Shown: positions 25,793-35,721, counted from the first letter of the stretch. The stretch: 64,000 nucleotides of DNA from Hyphomicrobiaceae bacterium (GCA_041397645.1 JAWKWE010000007.1:1-64000), one strand, 5' to 3'. Notes: a model not told the origin generated them from the letters alone. Translations and numbers: made by a program.

Positions 25793-26995
25793 TTGCAAAG
25801 CGATGATCGTGACCTGCCGAACCACTCCACCGCCCCGCTCACAACAACGCTTCTTAAATCGCACGATCTCGAACAACATCGATCGCCGCGGCTAGGTCCG
25901 CGGTTTCTGTTGTCGCGATCGCGTGGTGCGGCGCTCATTGCATTGGCCATTTCCGCCGCACTCTGCGGGGGTTGCAACCCAAGTGATGAAGATGCGGAGG
26001 TGGTGGCCCGGCCCGTGCGCGTTATCACCGTCGCGGATCGACCTTCGGGCGAAGTCGTTTCCCTATCAGGTGTGATCGAAGCGAAAACTGAGGTCGACCT
26101 TGCGTTCCGCATCGGCGGACGCTTGATCAATCGCTTGGTCGGGGTTGGCGATCGGGTGGAAGCTGGACAGCTCGTGGCTCAACTAGATCGTGAAGACGAG
26201 GAGAATGCCGTACGCGCCGCTGAGGCGAACCTCTCGGCCGCCGAGGGGCAGTTCATCGAAGCTGAAGCGAATTACGGGCGCCAGCAGCAGTTGCTCAGTC
26301 GGGGTCACACCACACGTCAACGCTATGATCAGGCCGTCCAGACGTTGAATACCTTACGTTCACAAGTTGATGCCGTCACCGCACAGCTTGCAACCGCAAA
26401 GACACGCCTCAATGATACGAACCTCTATGCTGATGCTCCCGGAGAAGTTACGGCGCGCGGCGCAACAGCCGGGGAAGTGGTTACCCCTGGTCAAATGATT
26501 GTGCGGGTGGCCAGAAAGGATGGGCGCGACGCTGTATTTGACGCTCCATCTAGTTTTATTTCGCGCGGATCCCAAAATGCGGTCATCGACGTCGCCCTCT
26601 CGATCGATCCAAGCGTGACGACCACAGGACGGGTGCGAGAAGTAGCGCCGCAGGCCGACGCACAAACAGGGACCTTTCGCGTTCGCGTCGGCTTGAAAGA
26701 TACCCCCACGGATATGCGATTGGGGTCGAGTGTCGTTGGCAGGTTGAAAATGGAGGGCGTGGCGGGCGTAGCTATCCCTGCCAGCGCTCTAACGCGGTCG
26801 GACAGCACTCCATCCGTCTGGGTTTACGATGCGGCTGCCGGCACGGTATCGCCCAGGCCTGTTGAGGTGTCGGTCTATCGAGCAAGCGAAGTCATCGTAT
26901 CGGGCGGACTGTCGGCAGGCGATATCGTGGTAACTGCTGGCGTCCATAGTCTGCGACCCGGCCAAAAGGTGCGTCTTCTCGGGCAGTCGTCATGA
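25793..26995 (+). CDS. RND efflux periplasmic adaptor subunit
   Basis: A membrane-fusion protein of 400 residues that links the RND pump to an outer membrane channel. After an N-terminal hydrophobic segment (GAALIALAISAALCGGC, possibly a lipoprotein signal although the lipobox is imperfect) come the lipoyl-like half motif (VDLAFRIGGRLINRLV), a coiled-coil hairpin around ENAVRAAEANLSAAEGQF, and the beta-barrel region (GTFRVRVGLKD). TTG 25793 is the longest start; TTG 25910 just before the hydrophobic segment is a reasonable alternative. It overlaps the pump gene by four bases (ATGA). No outer membrane channel gene is adjacent. Confidence 0.88.
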   Translation: MQSDDRDLPNHSTAPLTTTLLKSHDLEQHRSPRLGPRFLLSRSRGAALIALAISAALCGGCNPSDEDAEVVARPVRVITVADRPSGEVVSLSGVIEAKTEVDLAFRIGGRLINRLVGVGDRVEAGQLVAQLDREDEENAVRAAEANLSAAEGQFIEAEANYGRQQQLLSRGHTTRQRYDQAVQTLNTLRSQVDAVTAQLATAKTRLNDTNLYADAPGEVTARGATAGEVVTPGQMIVRVARKDGRDAVFDAPSSFISRGSQNAVIDVALSIDPSVTTTGRVREVAPQADAQTGTFRVRVGLKDTPTDMRLGSSVVGRLKMEGVAGVAIPASALTRSDSTPSVWVYDAAAGTVSPRPVEVSVYRASEVIVSGGLSAGDIVVTAGVHSLRPGQKVRLLGQSS

Positions 26996-29900
26996 TTGGT
27001 CCTAATCTGTCAGCATGGTCTGTCTCGCGCCGGTCTCTCATCGTGTTTTTTATGTTGGTCGCCGTTGTTGCCGGCATCAGCAGTTTTATCAAACTGGGGC
27101 GCGCCGAGGATCCCGTATTCACGATCCGGACAATGCTCGTCCGCGCAATCTGGCCAGGTGCTACCCTTCCCGACACGCTCAACCAGGTTACGGAGCGTAT
27201 AGAGCGCAAGCTTCAAGAAGTCAGTCACGTCGATGTCGTTCGCAGTTCTACCCGCAGCGGCGATACGACGATTTTTATCGATCTCAAGGGTGGCGTGACA
27301 TCGCGCGATATTCCCGCAATCTGGCAGGAGGTTCGCAACAAAGTCGGCGACATTCGGCATACGCTACCGCCAGGCGTGCTTGGACCGTTCTTCAATGATG
27401 ATTTCGGCGACACATTCGGTTTTATCTACGGGTTCACGGCCGACGGCTTCTCTCACCGCGAGTTGCGTGATTACGTGGAGGATGTGCGTTCAAAGCTTCT
27501 CACGTTACCCGATGTTTCGAAGATCGAGATCCTTGGCGCTCAGGACGAAGAAATCACGATTGAATTTCGTCATGACCGGGTGGCTGCGCTTGGCATTGAC
27601 TACCCCGCTCTTTTGTCGGCAGTTGCAGCTCAAAATGTTGTAAGACCATCCGGCGTCATCCGAACGGGGCAGGAAAATGTGGCCTTACAGGTATCGGGAC
27701 AATTCGATAGCGAAGCCGACATCCTCCAAGTCAGCATCAATTTGGGCAATCGCGTCGTAAAGTTGGGGGACATCGCTGATGTTGTACGCGGCTATTCAGA
27801 TCCACCCTCCCCGCTGTTTCGCGTGAACGGCCACCCTTCGATCGGTCTTGCAATTGCGATGCAGGATTCCGGCGACATTCTTGCCCTGGGCCGCAACATC
27901 AAGACTATGATGGCGAAGATCACCCAAGACCTGCCGCTCGGGATCGAGCCCGTGCTCGTCGCGGATCAGGCCGTGACCGTCGATGATGCTATTAACGAAT
28001 TCACGACGTCTCTTTGGCAGGCAATCGCCATTATTCTCTCCATCGGGATGTTGATGCTTGGGCTGCGACCCGGCGCGGTCATCGCCGTATCGATTCCACT
28101 CACTCTAGCCATCGTGATGATCGTGATGGATGCGGTGCACATCGACTTGCATCGCATCTCGCTCGGGGCCCTGATCATCGCACTTGGGTTGCTCGTCGAC
28201 GATGCCATGACAACAGTCGACGCGATGTTGCGCAGGCTTGACGTCGGAGAAACCCCAGAGGCTGCCGCAAGCTTTGCCTACGCTCATCTTGCCGCTCCCA
28301 TGTTGACCGGAACGCTGGTGACGATCTCCGGTTTCGTGCCGATCGGCTTCGCGCAGAGTTCTGCCGGTGAATATACGTTCTCTATTTTTGCAGTCGTCGC
28401 TATCGCACTTCTGGTTTCATGGCTGGTTGCTGTTGTCTTCGCGCCCGTAGTGGGCGCTGCTATCCTGAAGCCGTCGAGCAAGGCAGATCAGAAAGTCGAT
28501 GAGGAGTCTGGCGCTGTTCTTCGCACATACCGCAGGCTTCTCGATTGGTCGCTCGCCAATCCACTGCTTACGGTTGCTGCTGTTCTGGGACTATTCATTC
28601 TGGCTATTGGCGGTCTAAGGTTCGTTCCCCAACAATTCTTCCCTGCATCTGACCGGACCGAACTGCTCGTCGACCTGACGCTCCCGCAGAGCGCATCCTT
28701 GCGAGCCAGCGAGGACGTGACAAGGCGGCTTGATGCCGAATTGGCCAAAGACCCGGATGTCAGCCGGTGGAGTTCGTACGTCGGCCGTGGCGCAATCCGA
28801 TTTTATCTCCCCCTCAACGTTCAACTTCCCAACGATTTCTTTGCACAGCAAGTTATTGTCGCGAAAGACGTCGCCGCTCGCGACCGGTTGCAAAACAAGC
28901 TGGAGAAACTTCTAGCGGAAGATTTTCCTGATCTTGTAACCCGTGTCTATCCACTTGAGCTTGGTCCTCCAGTAGGCTGGCCGGTTCAGTACCGGCTTGT
29001 TGGACCAGACGTCGATAAACTGCGTGACCTGTCGGCCGATTTGGCCAATGTCGTGGCATCGAATCCCGAGACTCGCCGGGTAAGCTTCGACTGGAACCAG
29101 CCTGCACGAAGAATGGTGATCCGGATCGACCAGGATCAGGCCCGTAGGATCGGATATTCCAGTGAGGCGCTGGCGGGTGTTCTAAACACTATCATCAGTG
29201 GCACAAGAGTGACGCAACTGCGCGACGGCATCTACCTCGTCGATGTGGTGGCGCGGGCAAGTCAAGAAGATCGCGTTGCGCTGGACAACCTACAGACCCT
29301 GCAAGTTCCGCTGCCGAACGGGCGAACAGTTCCGCTCGCGCAGTTTGCCACGTTCGTAGCGGACCAAGAGCAGCCCGTCGTCTGGAGAAGGGGGCGCATA
29401 CCGACGCTGACAGTTCAAGCGGATGTAGCTCCTGGCGCATTGGCCGAGGGCATCGTTTCAGACCTTGAAGCGCCGATTGCTGAACTGAATTCTCGCCTTC
29501 CGGCAGGCTATCGCATTGAACTTGGAGGCGTTGCCGAAGAAAGCGCCGACAGCCGTGCGTCGGTTCTCGCGGTCGTCCCTTTCATGATCATCTTGATGCT
29601 GATACTGCTGATGCTTCAACTTCAGAGCTTCCAGAGCCTCGCAATGGTCGCGTTGGTCATGCCGCTTGGGTTGATCGGCGTGGTCGCCGCGCTGGTAGTC
29701 GTTCAAAAACCTCTCGGGTTCGTGGCGGTTCTGGGTGTTCTGGCGTTACTCGGAATGATCGCAAAGAACGGCGTTATCTTGATCTCGCAGATTGAAGAGG
29801 AACGGCGCAGTGGTGCATCCGTAAAAGACGCGGCGGTAAATGCTGCGATGTCGCGCTTTCGTCCGCTCATGCTCACGACACTGTCAACAGTCCTTGGGCT

Positions 29901-30066
29901 GGCGCCAATCGCGCCGACCGTTTTTTGGGGACCAATGGCGTTCGCCGTTATGGGGGGGCTGTTGGTTGCGACGGTACTCACGCTCATCTTCCTTCCAGTG
30001 ATCTACGTAGCGTGGTTCGACTGGAGGGGTGCCGATAACAAGCCTGTCCCAACGGCGAGAGCGTGA
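26992..30066 (+). CDS. RND efflux pump permease
   Basis: A 1024-residue inner membrane proton-driven exporter of the AcrB/MdtB superfamily. It has the repeated RND layout: one N-terminal helix, a periplasmic loop of about 300 residues, six helices (332-490), a second helix and loop (from about 525) and the final six helices (about 855-1010). The proton-relay Asp pair is seen in ALGLLVDDAMTTVDAML of helix 4. The N-terminal sequence and adaptor pairing fit the HAE1-like group that exports organic compounds. Its position beside a hydrocarbon-type oxygenase locus might reflect solvent tolerance, but that is only suggestion. Confidence 0.92.
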   Translation: MIGPNLSAWSVSRRSLIVFFMLVAVVAGISSFIKLGRAEDPVFTIRTMLVRAIWPGATLPDTLNQVTERIERKLQEVSHVDVVRSSTRSGDTTIFIDLKGGVTSRDIPAIWQEVRNKVGDIRHTLPPGVLGPFFNDDFGDTFGFIYGFTADGFSHRELRDYVEDVRSKLLTLPDVSKIEILGAQDEEITIEFRHDRVAALGIDYPALLSAVAAQNVVRPSGVIRTGQENVALQVSGQFDSEADILQVSINLGNRVVKLGDIADVVRGYSDPPSPLFRVNGHPSIGLAIAMQDSGDILALGRNIKTMMAKITQDLPLGIEPVLVADQAVTVDDAINEFTTSLWQAIAIILSIGMLMLGLRPGAVIAVSIPLTLAIVMIVMDAVHIDLHRISLGALIIALGLLVDDAMTTVDAMLRRLDVGETPEAAASFAYAHLAAPMLTGTLVTISGFVPIGFAQSSAGEYTFSIFAVVAIALLVSWLVAVVFAPVVGAAILKPSSKADQKVDEESGAVLRTYRRLLDWSLANPLLTVAAVLGLFILAIGGLRFVPQQFFPASDRTELLVDLTLPQSASLRASEDVTRRLDAELAKDPDVSRWSSYVGRGAIRFYLPLNVQLPNDFFAQQVIVAKDVAARDRLQNKLEKLLAEDFPDLVTRVYPLELGPPVGWPVQYRLVGPDVDKLRDLSADLANVVASNPETRRVSFDWNQPARRMVIRIDQDQARRIGYSSEALAGVLNTIISGTRVTQLRDGIYLVDVVARASQEDRVALDNLQTLQVPLPNGRTVPLAQFATFVADQEQPVVWRRGRIPTLTVQADVAPGALAEGIVSDLEAPIAELNSRLPAGYRIELGGVAEESADSRASVLAVVPFMIILMLILLMLQLQSFQSLAMVALVMPLGLIGVVAALVVVQKPLGFVAVLGVLALLGMIAKNGVILISQIEEERRSGASVKDAAVNAAMSRFRPLMLTTLSTVLGLAPIAPTVFWGPMAFAVMGGLLVATVLTLIFLPVIYVAWFDWRGADNKPVPTARA

Positions 30067-30158
30067 CGACAATCGACAGACTTTCTCGGCTGGCAGCCAT
30101 GAAGGTGTAGCGGCTGTCGTCTATCATTGCGGTTTTACATATTGCATCGTCGGAAGCA

Positions 30159-33100
30159 TTATTTGCCTAGCCAGAGATAGCGTAGACCGCCAGCCGCAAC
30201 GTACAGTGTTATGAAATAGTACAGAATGTACAAACTATAGGTCCGGCCATTCCCTGTATAGATCGTGCGTGCGCGCATGGCGAGGCCGTCGGTGGCCATA
30301 GCGACTTCGCACCAGAACGCTTTTGCCCATGCAGGAGTAAGGATGCCAAATATGGATTTGCAAAAATCATAGAACCGCTTCATCGGCGATATATCCCGAG
30401 CGATCCGGCTGATTATATTTTTGAGCATGTCGGAGTTCTGGAGAAACCAGAACAACCCGAACAACAATGCTGAAACCGCCAAGGCGAACAGCATGAATGG
30501 AATCGGGTTCCAAGTGCCATAGATCATTTCTAACGACATGCCTTCCCAAACCAGCGTCGATGCGAATTCAGCGTCGATCGCGCGAGAGACCGGCTCGATC
30601 AGCAACTTCGGAAAGAACGACATAACTATGATGCCAGCCACCAGTAGAGCCTGCGATGTGAGTAGTGCGGCGGGCGCCTCCTTGACAGCCGCCTCCTCTG
30701 GCGGGCCTTGCCCAAAGAAAATCGCCCCAATGAATCTCACCATGTAGAGTAAGCCGATAAAGGTCGCCAACAACGTCATCAGGGCCGGTCCGTACCAACC
30801 CTTCTCCATCATGGCGCTCAACAATAGCCACTTACCCCCGAAGCCGACGAATGGCGGCAGGCCGGACATCGCTAGAATAGCTATGGAGGCGGCGGCAAAA
30901 GTCAGCGGCATTTGGCGAGCAAGCCCACCAAATTCTGAAAGCCGCCGCCGCCCCGTTCGGGCAATAAGTGCCGCCGCGACGAGAAACAATATCCCCTTCA
31001 CCATGAGGTGGTTGGCCACGAGGTACAACGCGGTGACCCAGCCCAGATGGCTCATCAACGCAATTGCCGCTACGATATAGCCAAGCTGGCTCATACTAGA
31101 ATATGCCAACATTCGCTTTATATCGTCCTGGCAAACCGCCATCATCGCAGCCGCGAGCGTGGTAAGCATCCCAATCCAACCGAGTACATGGGCCAGCTGC
31201 AAACCAACTTCGGAGCGGATGGCAACATAAGTTCCGACCAGTAGTCCGAATATCGCAACCTTGCTGATAACCGCCGAGAGCAGTGCCGATACGTCGTCAT
31301 CGGATGAAGCATAGGCGCCGGGCAACCAAACATGGACGCCGAGCGTACCGGCCTTGATCAAAAACCCAATGGCTAACAGCATGAAGACTACAGCGCCACT
31401 TGGACCAACGGTGCGTAGTGCGCTTAGAGAATAGCTTGCGCTATCGGCTTTTAATATTGCAAACCCCGCAAGCAGGAAGAAGGCCGCGAAAAGCGAGAAC
31501 AGCAAAAACGGCAAAGCGTGTTGTTGGACGTCTCGGCTTCGAAGAATCAGGAAATAGGATGAAAGAGTGATCAGTTCCCAAATGAAGAAAAACTCAAGCG
31601 TGGTCGCAGCACGTGGCAGAGCGGGAAGTGAAAGCAAGAGGACTGCCAAAAGTGGATAGAAGCCTGGTCTTTCTTCGGACCGGTAGAGCGATCCTATGGA
31701 TACGACAACGCCGCCCACCAGAAGCAGGAACGCAAATATTCCATTCAGTCCGGTTACGTCCCGAATAAGCCAACCGCCACCCAGGAGCGCGAGCGCCAAA
31801 ACGGCCAAACCTTGAATCTGGGTTGGGCTCCAAGCAAGCGCGAGAACGAGAACGCCCGCGACAAGCGGTATCGCCACCCAGATTGCTGTTTGCCCAACGA
31901 CAGCGGCAGCAATGATGCCGCCTATGACAAGCAGTGCCGCCATCGCGTAAATGGGAAGCAGCGCACCGAGGTTGGCTGGCGCACTTTCTAATTCGTCAGA
32001 ACCATGCAGCGTCTGTCCAAACCACTTAAACAAATAGGCAGCTTCGAGAAGGGAACCTAGAAGGATGAGTGTAATCCAGGCGTAGCGTTCATCCTGCGCC
32101 AGGATCATCACAAGTTGCCACTTGGCCCAAAAACCTGGAAACGGCGGGAAGCCCGAAATTGCGGCCAATAGGATACCGAGCGTCGCCAATGTGAGCGGTT
32201 GTTTCTTAATTATCGACCAATCTTGCAATCGCTTCTTGCCGACGTAATCCGCCAGCCAGAAAAGCCCCACTTTCGCAAAGAGGTGGTTGGCAAAAAGTCC
32301 GCCGACGACCAGAAGCGAAGTCTCGCTATCAGCATTGGCCAGACGCAGAAGGCAAGCGGCGCTCGTCAGCAGGCCTATTTGGCCGATGGAGGAATAGCCA
32401 AGCAGGCGCTTCGCAGTCGTCTGCTGCAGACCGATCAGATTGGAAACGACAAATGTTAGAACGCCAGAAGCGGCGATGAGCTCCAATTGGTCATCGAACA
32501 ACGGCAGCAGCTTGAACAGAGCAAAGAAGACTCCGGTAGAAACACCTCCGGAGATCAGCGCCGCGACGTCACCTCGCGCGGTTTCATAAACATCGAGTCC
32601 CCATCCATTCGCAGGAAAAGGCTTCAGCTCCAGTAGTAGGCTGGCGAGCAGGAAAATGAGTGCCGCGAACCCTATAGGGCCCACGATCGCCTCCTTGCTG
32701 GCGATCAGTTCGTCGATATTCAGCAACCCGACTGTGACATATAGAAAAACAGTACCAATCAGGAAGAAGTTGGAAGCAAGCACTGTGGCCATGATGTATT
32801 TAAAAGTGGCCGACAGCGCCGCGGACGAGCCCTTCAGGCTCAGAAGTCCATAAGTGGCAACCGAAACGATTTCCAGAAACACAAACAGATTGAAAAGGTC
32901 GCGGGTCATCACCATGCCCTGGATGCCCATGACCAGAAGCAAGTAGATTAGAATCGTCCCATATTTTTCGCGCAAGAAGTAGTACGCGCCGATCAATCCC
33001 ACCAGATTGACGCTGAAGGCGAAGAAGGCCTCATTGAGACTGACACGGAGATTGATCGCGTAAGGTGGCTTTGCCCCTCCGGTCAAAATCTCGATGGGTG

Positions 33101-33278
33101 CCGCTCCGTGCAGCTGTTGGAGCAACGAAATGCCTGTGATCGCAGTCATCGCGGCGAGAACACAGATAAATGTGCTCGCGACCCAACGGCCCCCAAGGCG
33201 GTTCAATAGCGGGATGAGAAACGCACCGCCTAGCCCAATAATAAATATGTTCTGAGGATGAAGAAGACCATCTACCAT
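30159..33278 (-). CDS. Mrp-type antiporter: two MnhD/NuoM-like modules fused in one protein
   Basis: A 1039-residue membrane protein with two complete proton-translocating modules (Proton_antipo_M type). Module 1 (about 1-500) has the helix-5 glutamate in LFVFLEIVSVATYG and the helix-7 lysine in LLELKPFPANGW. Module 2 (about 510-930) repeats both: FFFIWELITLSSYF and FLIKAGTLGVHVWLPGAYAS. Standard Mrp complexes carry such modules in two proteins, MnhA and MnhD. Here the C-terminal MbhD and MbhE parts of classical MnhA are encoded separately upstream, so this gene may replace MnhA plus MnhD. It overlaps mnhC by seven bases and is the last gene of the operon. The C-terminus has one more hydrophobic segment. 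Confidence 0.88.
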   Translation of the reverse strand: MVDGLLHPQNIFIIGLGGAFLIPLLNRLGGRWVASTFICVLAAMTAITGISLLQQLHGAAPIEILTGGAKPPYAINLRVSLNEAFFAFSVNLVGLIGAYYFLREKYGTILIYLLLVMGIQGMVMTRDLFNLFVFLEIVSVATYGLLSLKGSSAALSATFKYIMATVLASNFFLIGTVFLYVTVGLLNIDELIASKEAIVGPIGFAALIFLLASLLLELKPFPANGWGLDVYETARGDVAALISGGVSTGVFFALFKLLPLFDDQLELIAASGVLTFVVSNLIGLQQTTAKRLLGYSSIGQIGLLTSAACLLRLANADSETSLLVVGGLFANHLFAKVGLFWLADYVGKKRLQDWSIIKKQPLTLATLGILLAAISGFPPFPGFWAKWQLVMILAQDERYAWITLILLGSLLEAAYLFKWFGQTLHGSDELESAPANLGALLPIYAMAALLVIGGIIAAAVVGQTAIWVAIPLVAGVLVLALAWSPTQIQGLAVLALALLGGGWLIRDVTGLNGIFAFLLLVGGVVVSIGSLYRSEERPGFYPLLAVLLLSLPALPRAATTLEFFFIWELITLSSYFLILRSRDVQQHALPFLLFSLFAAFFLLAGFAILKADSASYSLSALRTVGPSGAVVFMLLAIGFLIKAGTLGVHVWLPGAYASSDDDVSALLSAVISKVAIFGLLVGTYVAIRSEVGLQLAHVLGWIGMLTTLAAAMMAVCQDDIKRMLAYSSMSQLGYIVAAIALMSHLGWVTALYLVANHLMVKGILFLVAAALIARTGRRRLSEFGGLARQMPLTFAAASIAILAMSGLPPFVGFGGKWLLLSAMMEKGWYGPALMTLLATFIGLLYMVRFIGAIFFGQGPPEEAAVKEAPAALLTSQALLVAGIIVMSFFPKLLIEPVSRAIDAEFASTLVWEGMSLEMIYGTWNPIPFMLFALAVSALLFGLFWFLQNSDMLKNIISRIARDISPMKRFYDFCKSIFGILTPAWAKAFWCEVAMATDGLAMRARTIYTGNGRTYSLYILYYFITLYVAAGGLRYLWLGK

Positions 33279-33631
33279 TTCGATTCCGTGAGGGCGTCAA
33301 TCGACAGAGTCTTTTTCGCGTCGTACAGCCGGATGGCGTAGGCCAACATGATCGCAGTGACCGCCAAGCCGATCACGATGGCAGTTACGACAAGCGCGGA
33401 AGGTATAGGATCAACCGCACGATGCGGCGCATCAGCTAGGCTCAAAGCACTGTCGATAATCGGCGCTGTTCCACCGGTCACGTAACCGATCGCGACGATA
33501 ACGATATGGCTTCCGGTGCCCATCAATGAAAATGAAATGATGATCCGCAGAATGTTGCGGTGGGTAAGCACGCCCCAAAGGCCGATCAGGATGAGAAGAA
33601 AGCCTGTCGTCAGAACCACACTTGAAATCAT
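33272..33631 (-). CDS. mnhC: Na+/H+ antiporter subunit C (NuoK-like)
   Basis: A 119-residue protein with three membrane helices, homologous to NuoK of complex I. Recognisable are LIGLWGVLTHRNILRIIIS in the first helix-loop and PIPSALVVTAIVIGLAVTA in the third, the latter being the MnhC signature. It interacts with the antiporter modules in the membrane arm. It overlaps the downstream fused-module gene, indicating coupled translation. Confidence 0.9.
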   Translation of the reverse strand: MISSVVLTTGFLLILIGLWGVLTHRNILRIIISFSLMGTGSHIVIVAIGYVTGGTAPIIDSALSLADAPHRAVDPIPSALVVTAIVIGLAVTAIMLAYAIRLYDAKKTLSIDALTESKW

Positions 33632-33669
33632 AGAGGTATCCTCCCGCTTCCCTCACCGTCTCTGGCGGC

Positions 33670-34359
33670 CTAAGTGCGAAACTTGGCGACTATCACGCTC
33701 AACTCGCTGCCCACCTTGATACCAAGCAGGAGCGACAAGATTGGAATTGCGCCCGCGCTGAAGAATGCGCCGAGCTGTCCTAGCGGCAACGTTCTGGTGT
33801 CCAAGAACCCGCCAGCAAATATCAGCCCCGCAATTCCTACAACGACGAACAAGACTCCTGCCACCGACTCCAACACGCTTAGTAGTTCGACATCGACCTC
33901 AAATTGCGCGTCGGCCAAAACCCACAAAATAACGCATGAGGCGAGAACCGCTCCGCCCTGAAAACCTCCACCTGCGGACAAATGTCCGTTCATGATGATG
34001 TAAGCGGCGAAAATCGCGATTAGGGGAGTGAGGATTCGGCTGGCCGTCTGCACTATTTCAGAGGCCGGCCTTCCAGGCTGCCGCGAATCCTCAATGCCCG
34101 ATTTGTTCTGATACCCAAGAACCAGACCAACAGCGGCCGCCACTATAAACAGCACGGCCACCTCACCTAGTGTATCGAAGGCTCGGTAGTGGAGCAAAAT
34201 TCCGGTGATGACGTTAGTTGCACCGAGTTCTCGCGGGACCAAATCCGTGTAATTGCGGGCGAGAGGACGAAGAGTTTCACTGGGCGAGTGGTTGAGGGCA
34301 ACGCTCGCAAATACCAGCCCAAAGAAAATCACCGCAAAGGCGATAGAAGTTCGTTGCAT
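33670..34359 (-). CDS. mnhB: Na+/H+ antiporter subunit B with N-terminal MbhE part
   Basis: A 229-residue protein combining two elements. The N-terminal 85 residues resemble MbhE, the C-terminal portion of classical MnhA (LGATNVITGILLHYRAFDTLGE). From about residue 105 there is an MnhB domain (ILTPLIAIFAAYIIMNGHL followed by GGGFQGGAVLAS, the family signature). Six or seven helices in total. Start and previous stop overlap as TAATG. Confidence 0.88.
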   Translation of the reverse strand: MQRTSIAFAVIFFGLVFASVALNHSPSETLRPLARNYTDLVPRELGATNVITGILLHYRAFDTLGEVAVLFIVAAAVGLVLGYQNKSGIEDSRQPGRPASEIVQTASRILTPLIAIFAAYIIMNGHLSAGGGFQGGAVLASCVILWVLADAQFEVDVELLSVLESVAGVLFVVVGIAGLIFAGGFLDTRTLPLGQLGAFFSAGAIPILSLLLGIKVGSELSVIVAKFRT

Positions 34360-34697
34360 TACAGCTCATTCCTGCTCATCGCTTCGGCATCACGAAGTGC
34401 GTCAATACTGGAATTCCCCGCCATTGGAATGCGGATGAAGTGCGCGGCCCTTGCCAGGGCATGTGAAGAGGCGGGATTGGTCATCCATACAAAGTAAATG
34501 ATGAGAACCAATTTCAAGGTCCAGTCTGGATGATAGAAGGCCACTCCCAGAAGCACGAGGGTGTTACCGAGGGTTGAAGCCTTTGTGCCGGCCTGCATAC
34601 GCGTATAGGCATCCGGCATCCGCAGCATCCCGAGGCCGGCGGAGAAATGAAAGAAAGCACCAATCAAAATCAGAATGCTTCCGATTAACTCCGTCAT
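34359..34697 (-). CDS. mnhG: Na+/H+ antiporter subunit G
   Basis: A 112-residue protein with three helices. The MnhG signature GAFFHFSAGLGMLRMPD, then YTRMQAGTKASTLG, is clear. GGAG lies seven bases before ATG 34697. The C-terminal 30 residues are polar and somewhat longer than usual for MnhG. It follows the MbhD-like gene closely and overlaps mnhB by one base. Confidence 0.9.
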   Translation of the reverse strand: MTELIGSILILIGAFFHFSAGLGMLRMPDAYTRMQAGTKASTLGNTLVLLGVAFYHPDWTLKLVLIIYFVWMTNPASSHALARAAHFIRIPMAGNSSIDALRDAEAMSRNEL

Positions 34698-34699
34698 GT

Positions 34700-34942
34700 T
34701 CACTCCTTTGATCCAGACGTTTTGCGGATGGCGTAAAGAAAGATCAGAACGGATAGGCCCGAGCCGATGGATGCCTCGGTCATTGCGACGTCGGGCGCAC
34801 CCAAAATGACATAGCAAACCGCTGCGAATAGGCCCGCAAGCCCTCCGCTGATCATCGCTAGAAGTGTATTTTTTAGGCCGACCGCCAGAAACGCACTGAT
34901 GACAATGCTGGCGCAAAGAAGATAGACGAACGGTTCAAGCAT
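34700..34942 (-). CDS. MbhD-like (DUF4040) antiporter subunit
   Basis: An 80-residue protein with three helices. The segment GLAGLFAAVCYVILGAPDVAMTE is the core of the MbhD/DUF4040 domain, which in classical Mrp systems forms part of the C-terminal extension of MnhA. Here it is free-standing, as in hydrogenase-linked (Mbh) and archaeal Mrp complexes. ATG 34942 lies four bases past the mnhF stop. Confidence 0.82.
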   Translation of the reverse strand: MLEPFVYLLCASIVISAFLAVGLKNTLLAMISGGLAGLFAAVCYVILGAPDVAMTEASIGSGLSVLIFLYAIRKTSGSKE

Positions 34943-34946
34943 GGCG

Positions 34947-35207
34947 CTAAAGTCCGCGTTCAAGATACCTAGCGATGGCAAGGACACCGAGGAAGCTCAA
35001 GACGCCATACACCAGCGCCACATCGAGATAAATAAAGCGGTCCGCGACATGGGCGTAGATAGCGATGAGCGATATGGAAATAACGGTAAGCATGTCTATC
35101 GCGGCAACACGATCGACAGACGTTGGGCCCCTAACTAGACGCACAACGCCCAATAGAACGCCCAACAGGATAAAAGCCCCAGCAAGAGCTAGCAAATAAT
35201 CAGCCAA
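34947..35207 (-). CDS. mnhF: Na+/H+ antiporter subunit F
   Basis: An 86-residue, three-helix protein with the MnhF signature LVRGPTSVDRVAAIDML. TTG at 35207 is chosen as start because GGAG is suitably placed; the open frame extends to 35243 inside mnhE. It overlaps the mnhE stop by eight bases. Confidence 0.88.
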   Translation of the reverse strand: MADYLLALAGAFILLGVLLGVVRLVRGPTSVDRVAAIDMLTVISISLIAIYAHVADRFIYLDVALVYGVLSFLGVLAIARYLERGL

Positions 35208-35721
35208 AGGTCTTCTCCAATTGCTCCTCGAAAGGACCTGCAATCAGGCGTGTGGCTTCCTCCAGATCACTCGTTTCCAGATCGAGGCAATGGACAAACA
35301 GACTATCGCCCTCAATATCAACGACGAGTGAACCGGGTGTAAGCGTAATCGAATTTGCAAGCGCCAAACGGCCAACGGGGGTTTTTAGTTTGGTCTTGAT
35401 CTTGACGATGCCGGGGTTGATTTCTATGCGAGGCGAATAGACGTAACGCAGCATGTTGACGTTCGCCCGTGTGAGCTCAGCCAAGAAAATCCCAGTGTAT
35501 GAGATGAAATGATAAAGACGGACCGGATGCGCGACTACATCCTGCCATACCCCCGCTTTACGCGTGAAAGCGAATGCCAGCCCACCCGAAATTACAACAC
35601 CCGTGATCACAGGCTCAATCGCAGCGCTGGAGTTCAGAAAAATCCAAATTGCAGTCAGAAGCGCGGCTAGTACAATAAACCCGCTGCTGCGTGACGGTTG
35701 TCCCTGTTGGTCGCCTGCCAT
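35200..35721 (-). CDS. mnhE: Na+/H+ antiporter subunit E
   Basis: A 173-residue protein, first gene of the antiporter operon. It has a short polar N-terminus, two or three helices (IVLAALLTAIWIFL and neighbours) and a soluble C-terminal domain with the MnhE signature TPVGRLALANSITLTPGSLV. The frame is open upstream to 35817, but ATG 35721 starts the conserved part. Gene order E-F-MbhD-G-B-C-(fused D) is compact throughout. The complex exchanges cytoplasmic Na+ or other cations for protons and supports pH and salt homeostasis. Confidence 0.88.
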   Translation of the reverse strand: MAGDQQGQPSRSSGFIVLAALLTAIWIFLNSSAAIEPVITGVVISGGLAFAFTRKAGVWQDVVAHPVRLYHFISYTGIFLAELTRANVNMLRYVYSPRIEINPGIVKIKTKLKTPVGRLALANSITLTPGSLVVDIEGDSLFVHCLDLETSDLEEATRLIAGPFEEQLEKTFG

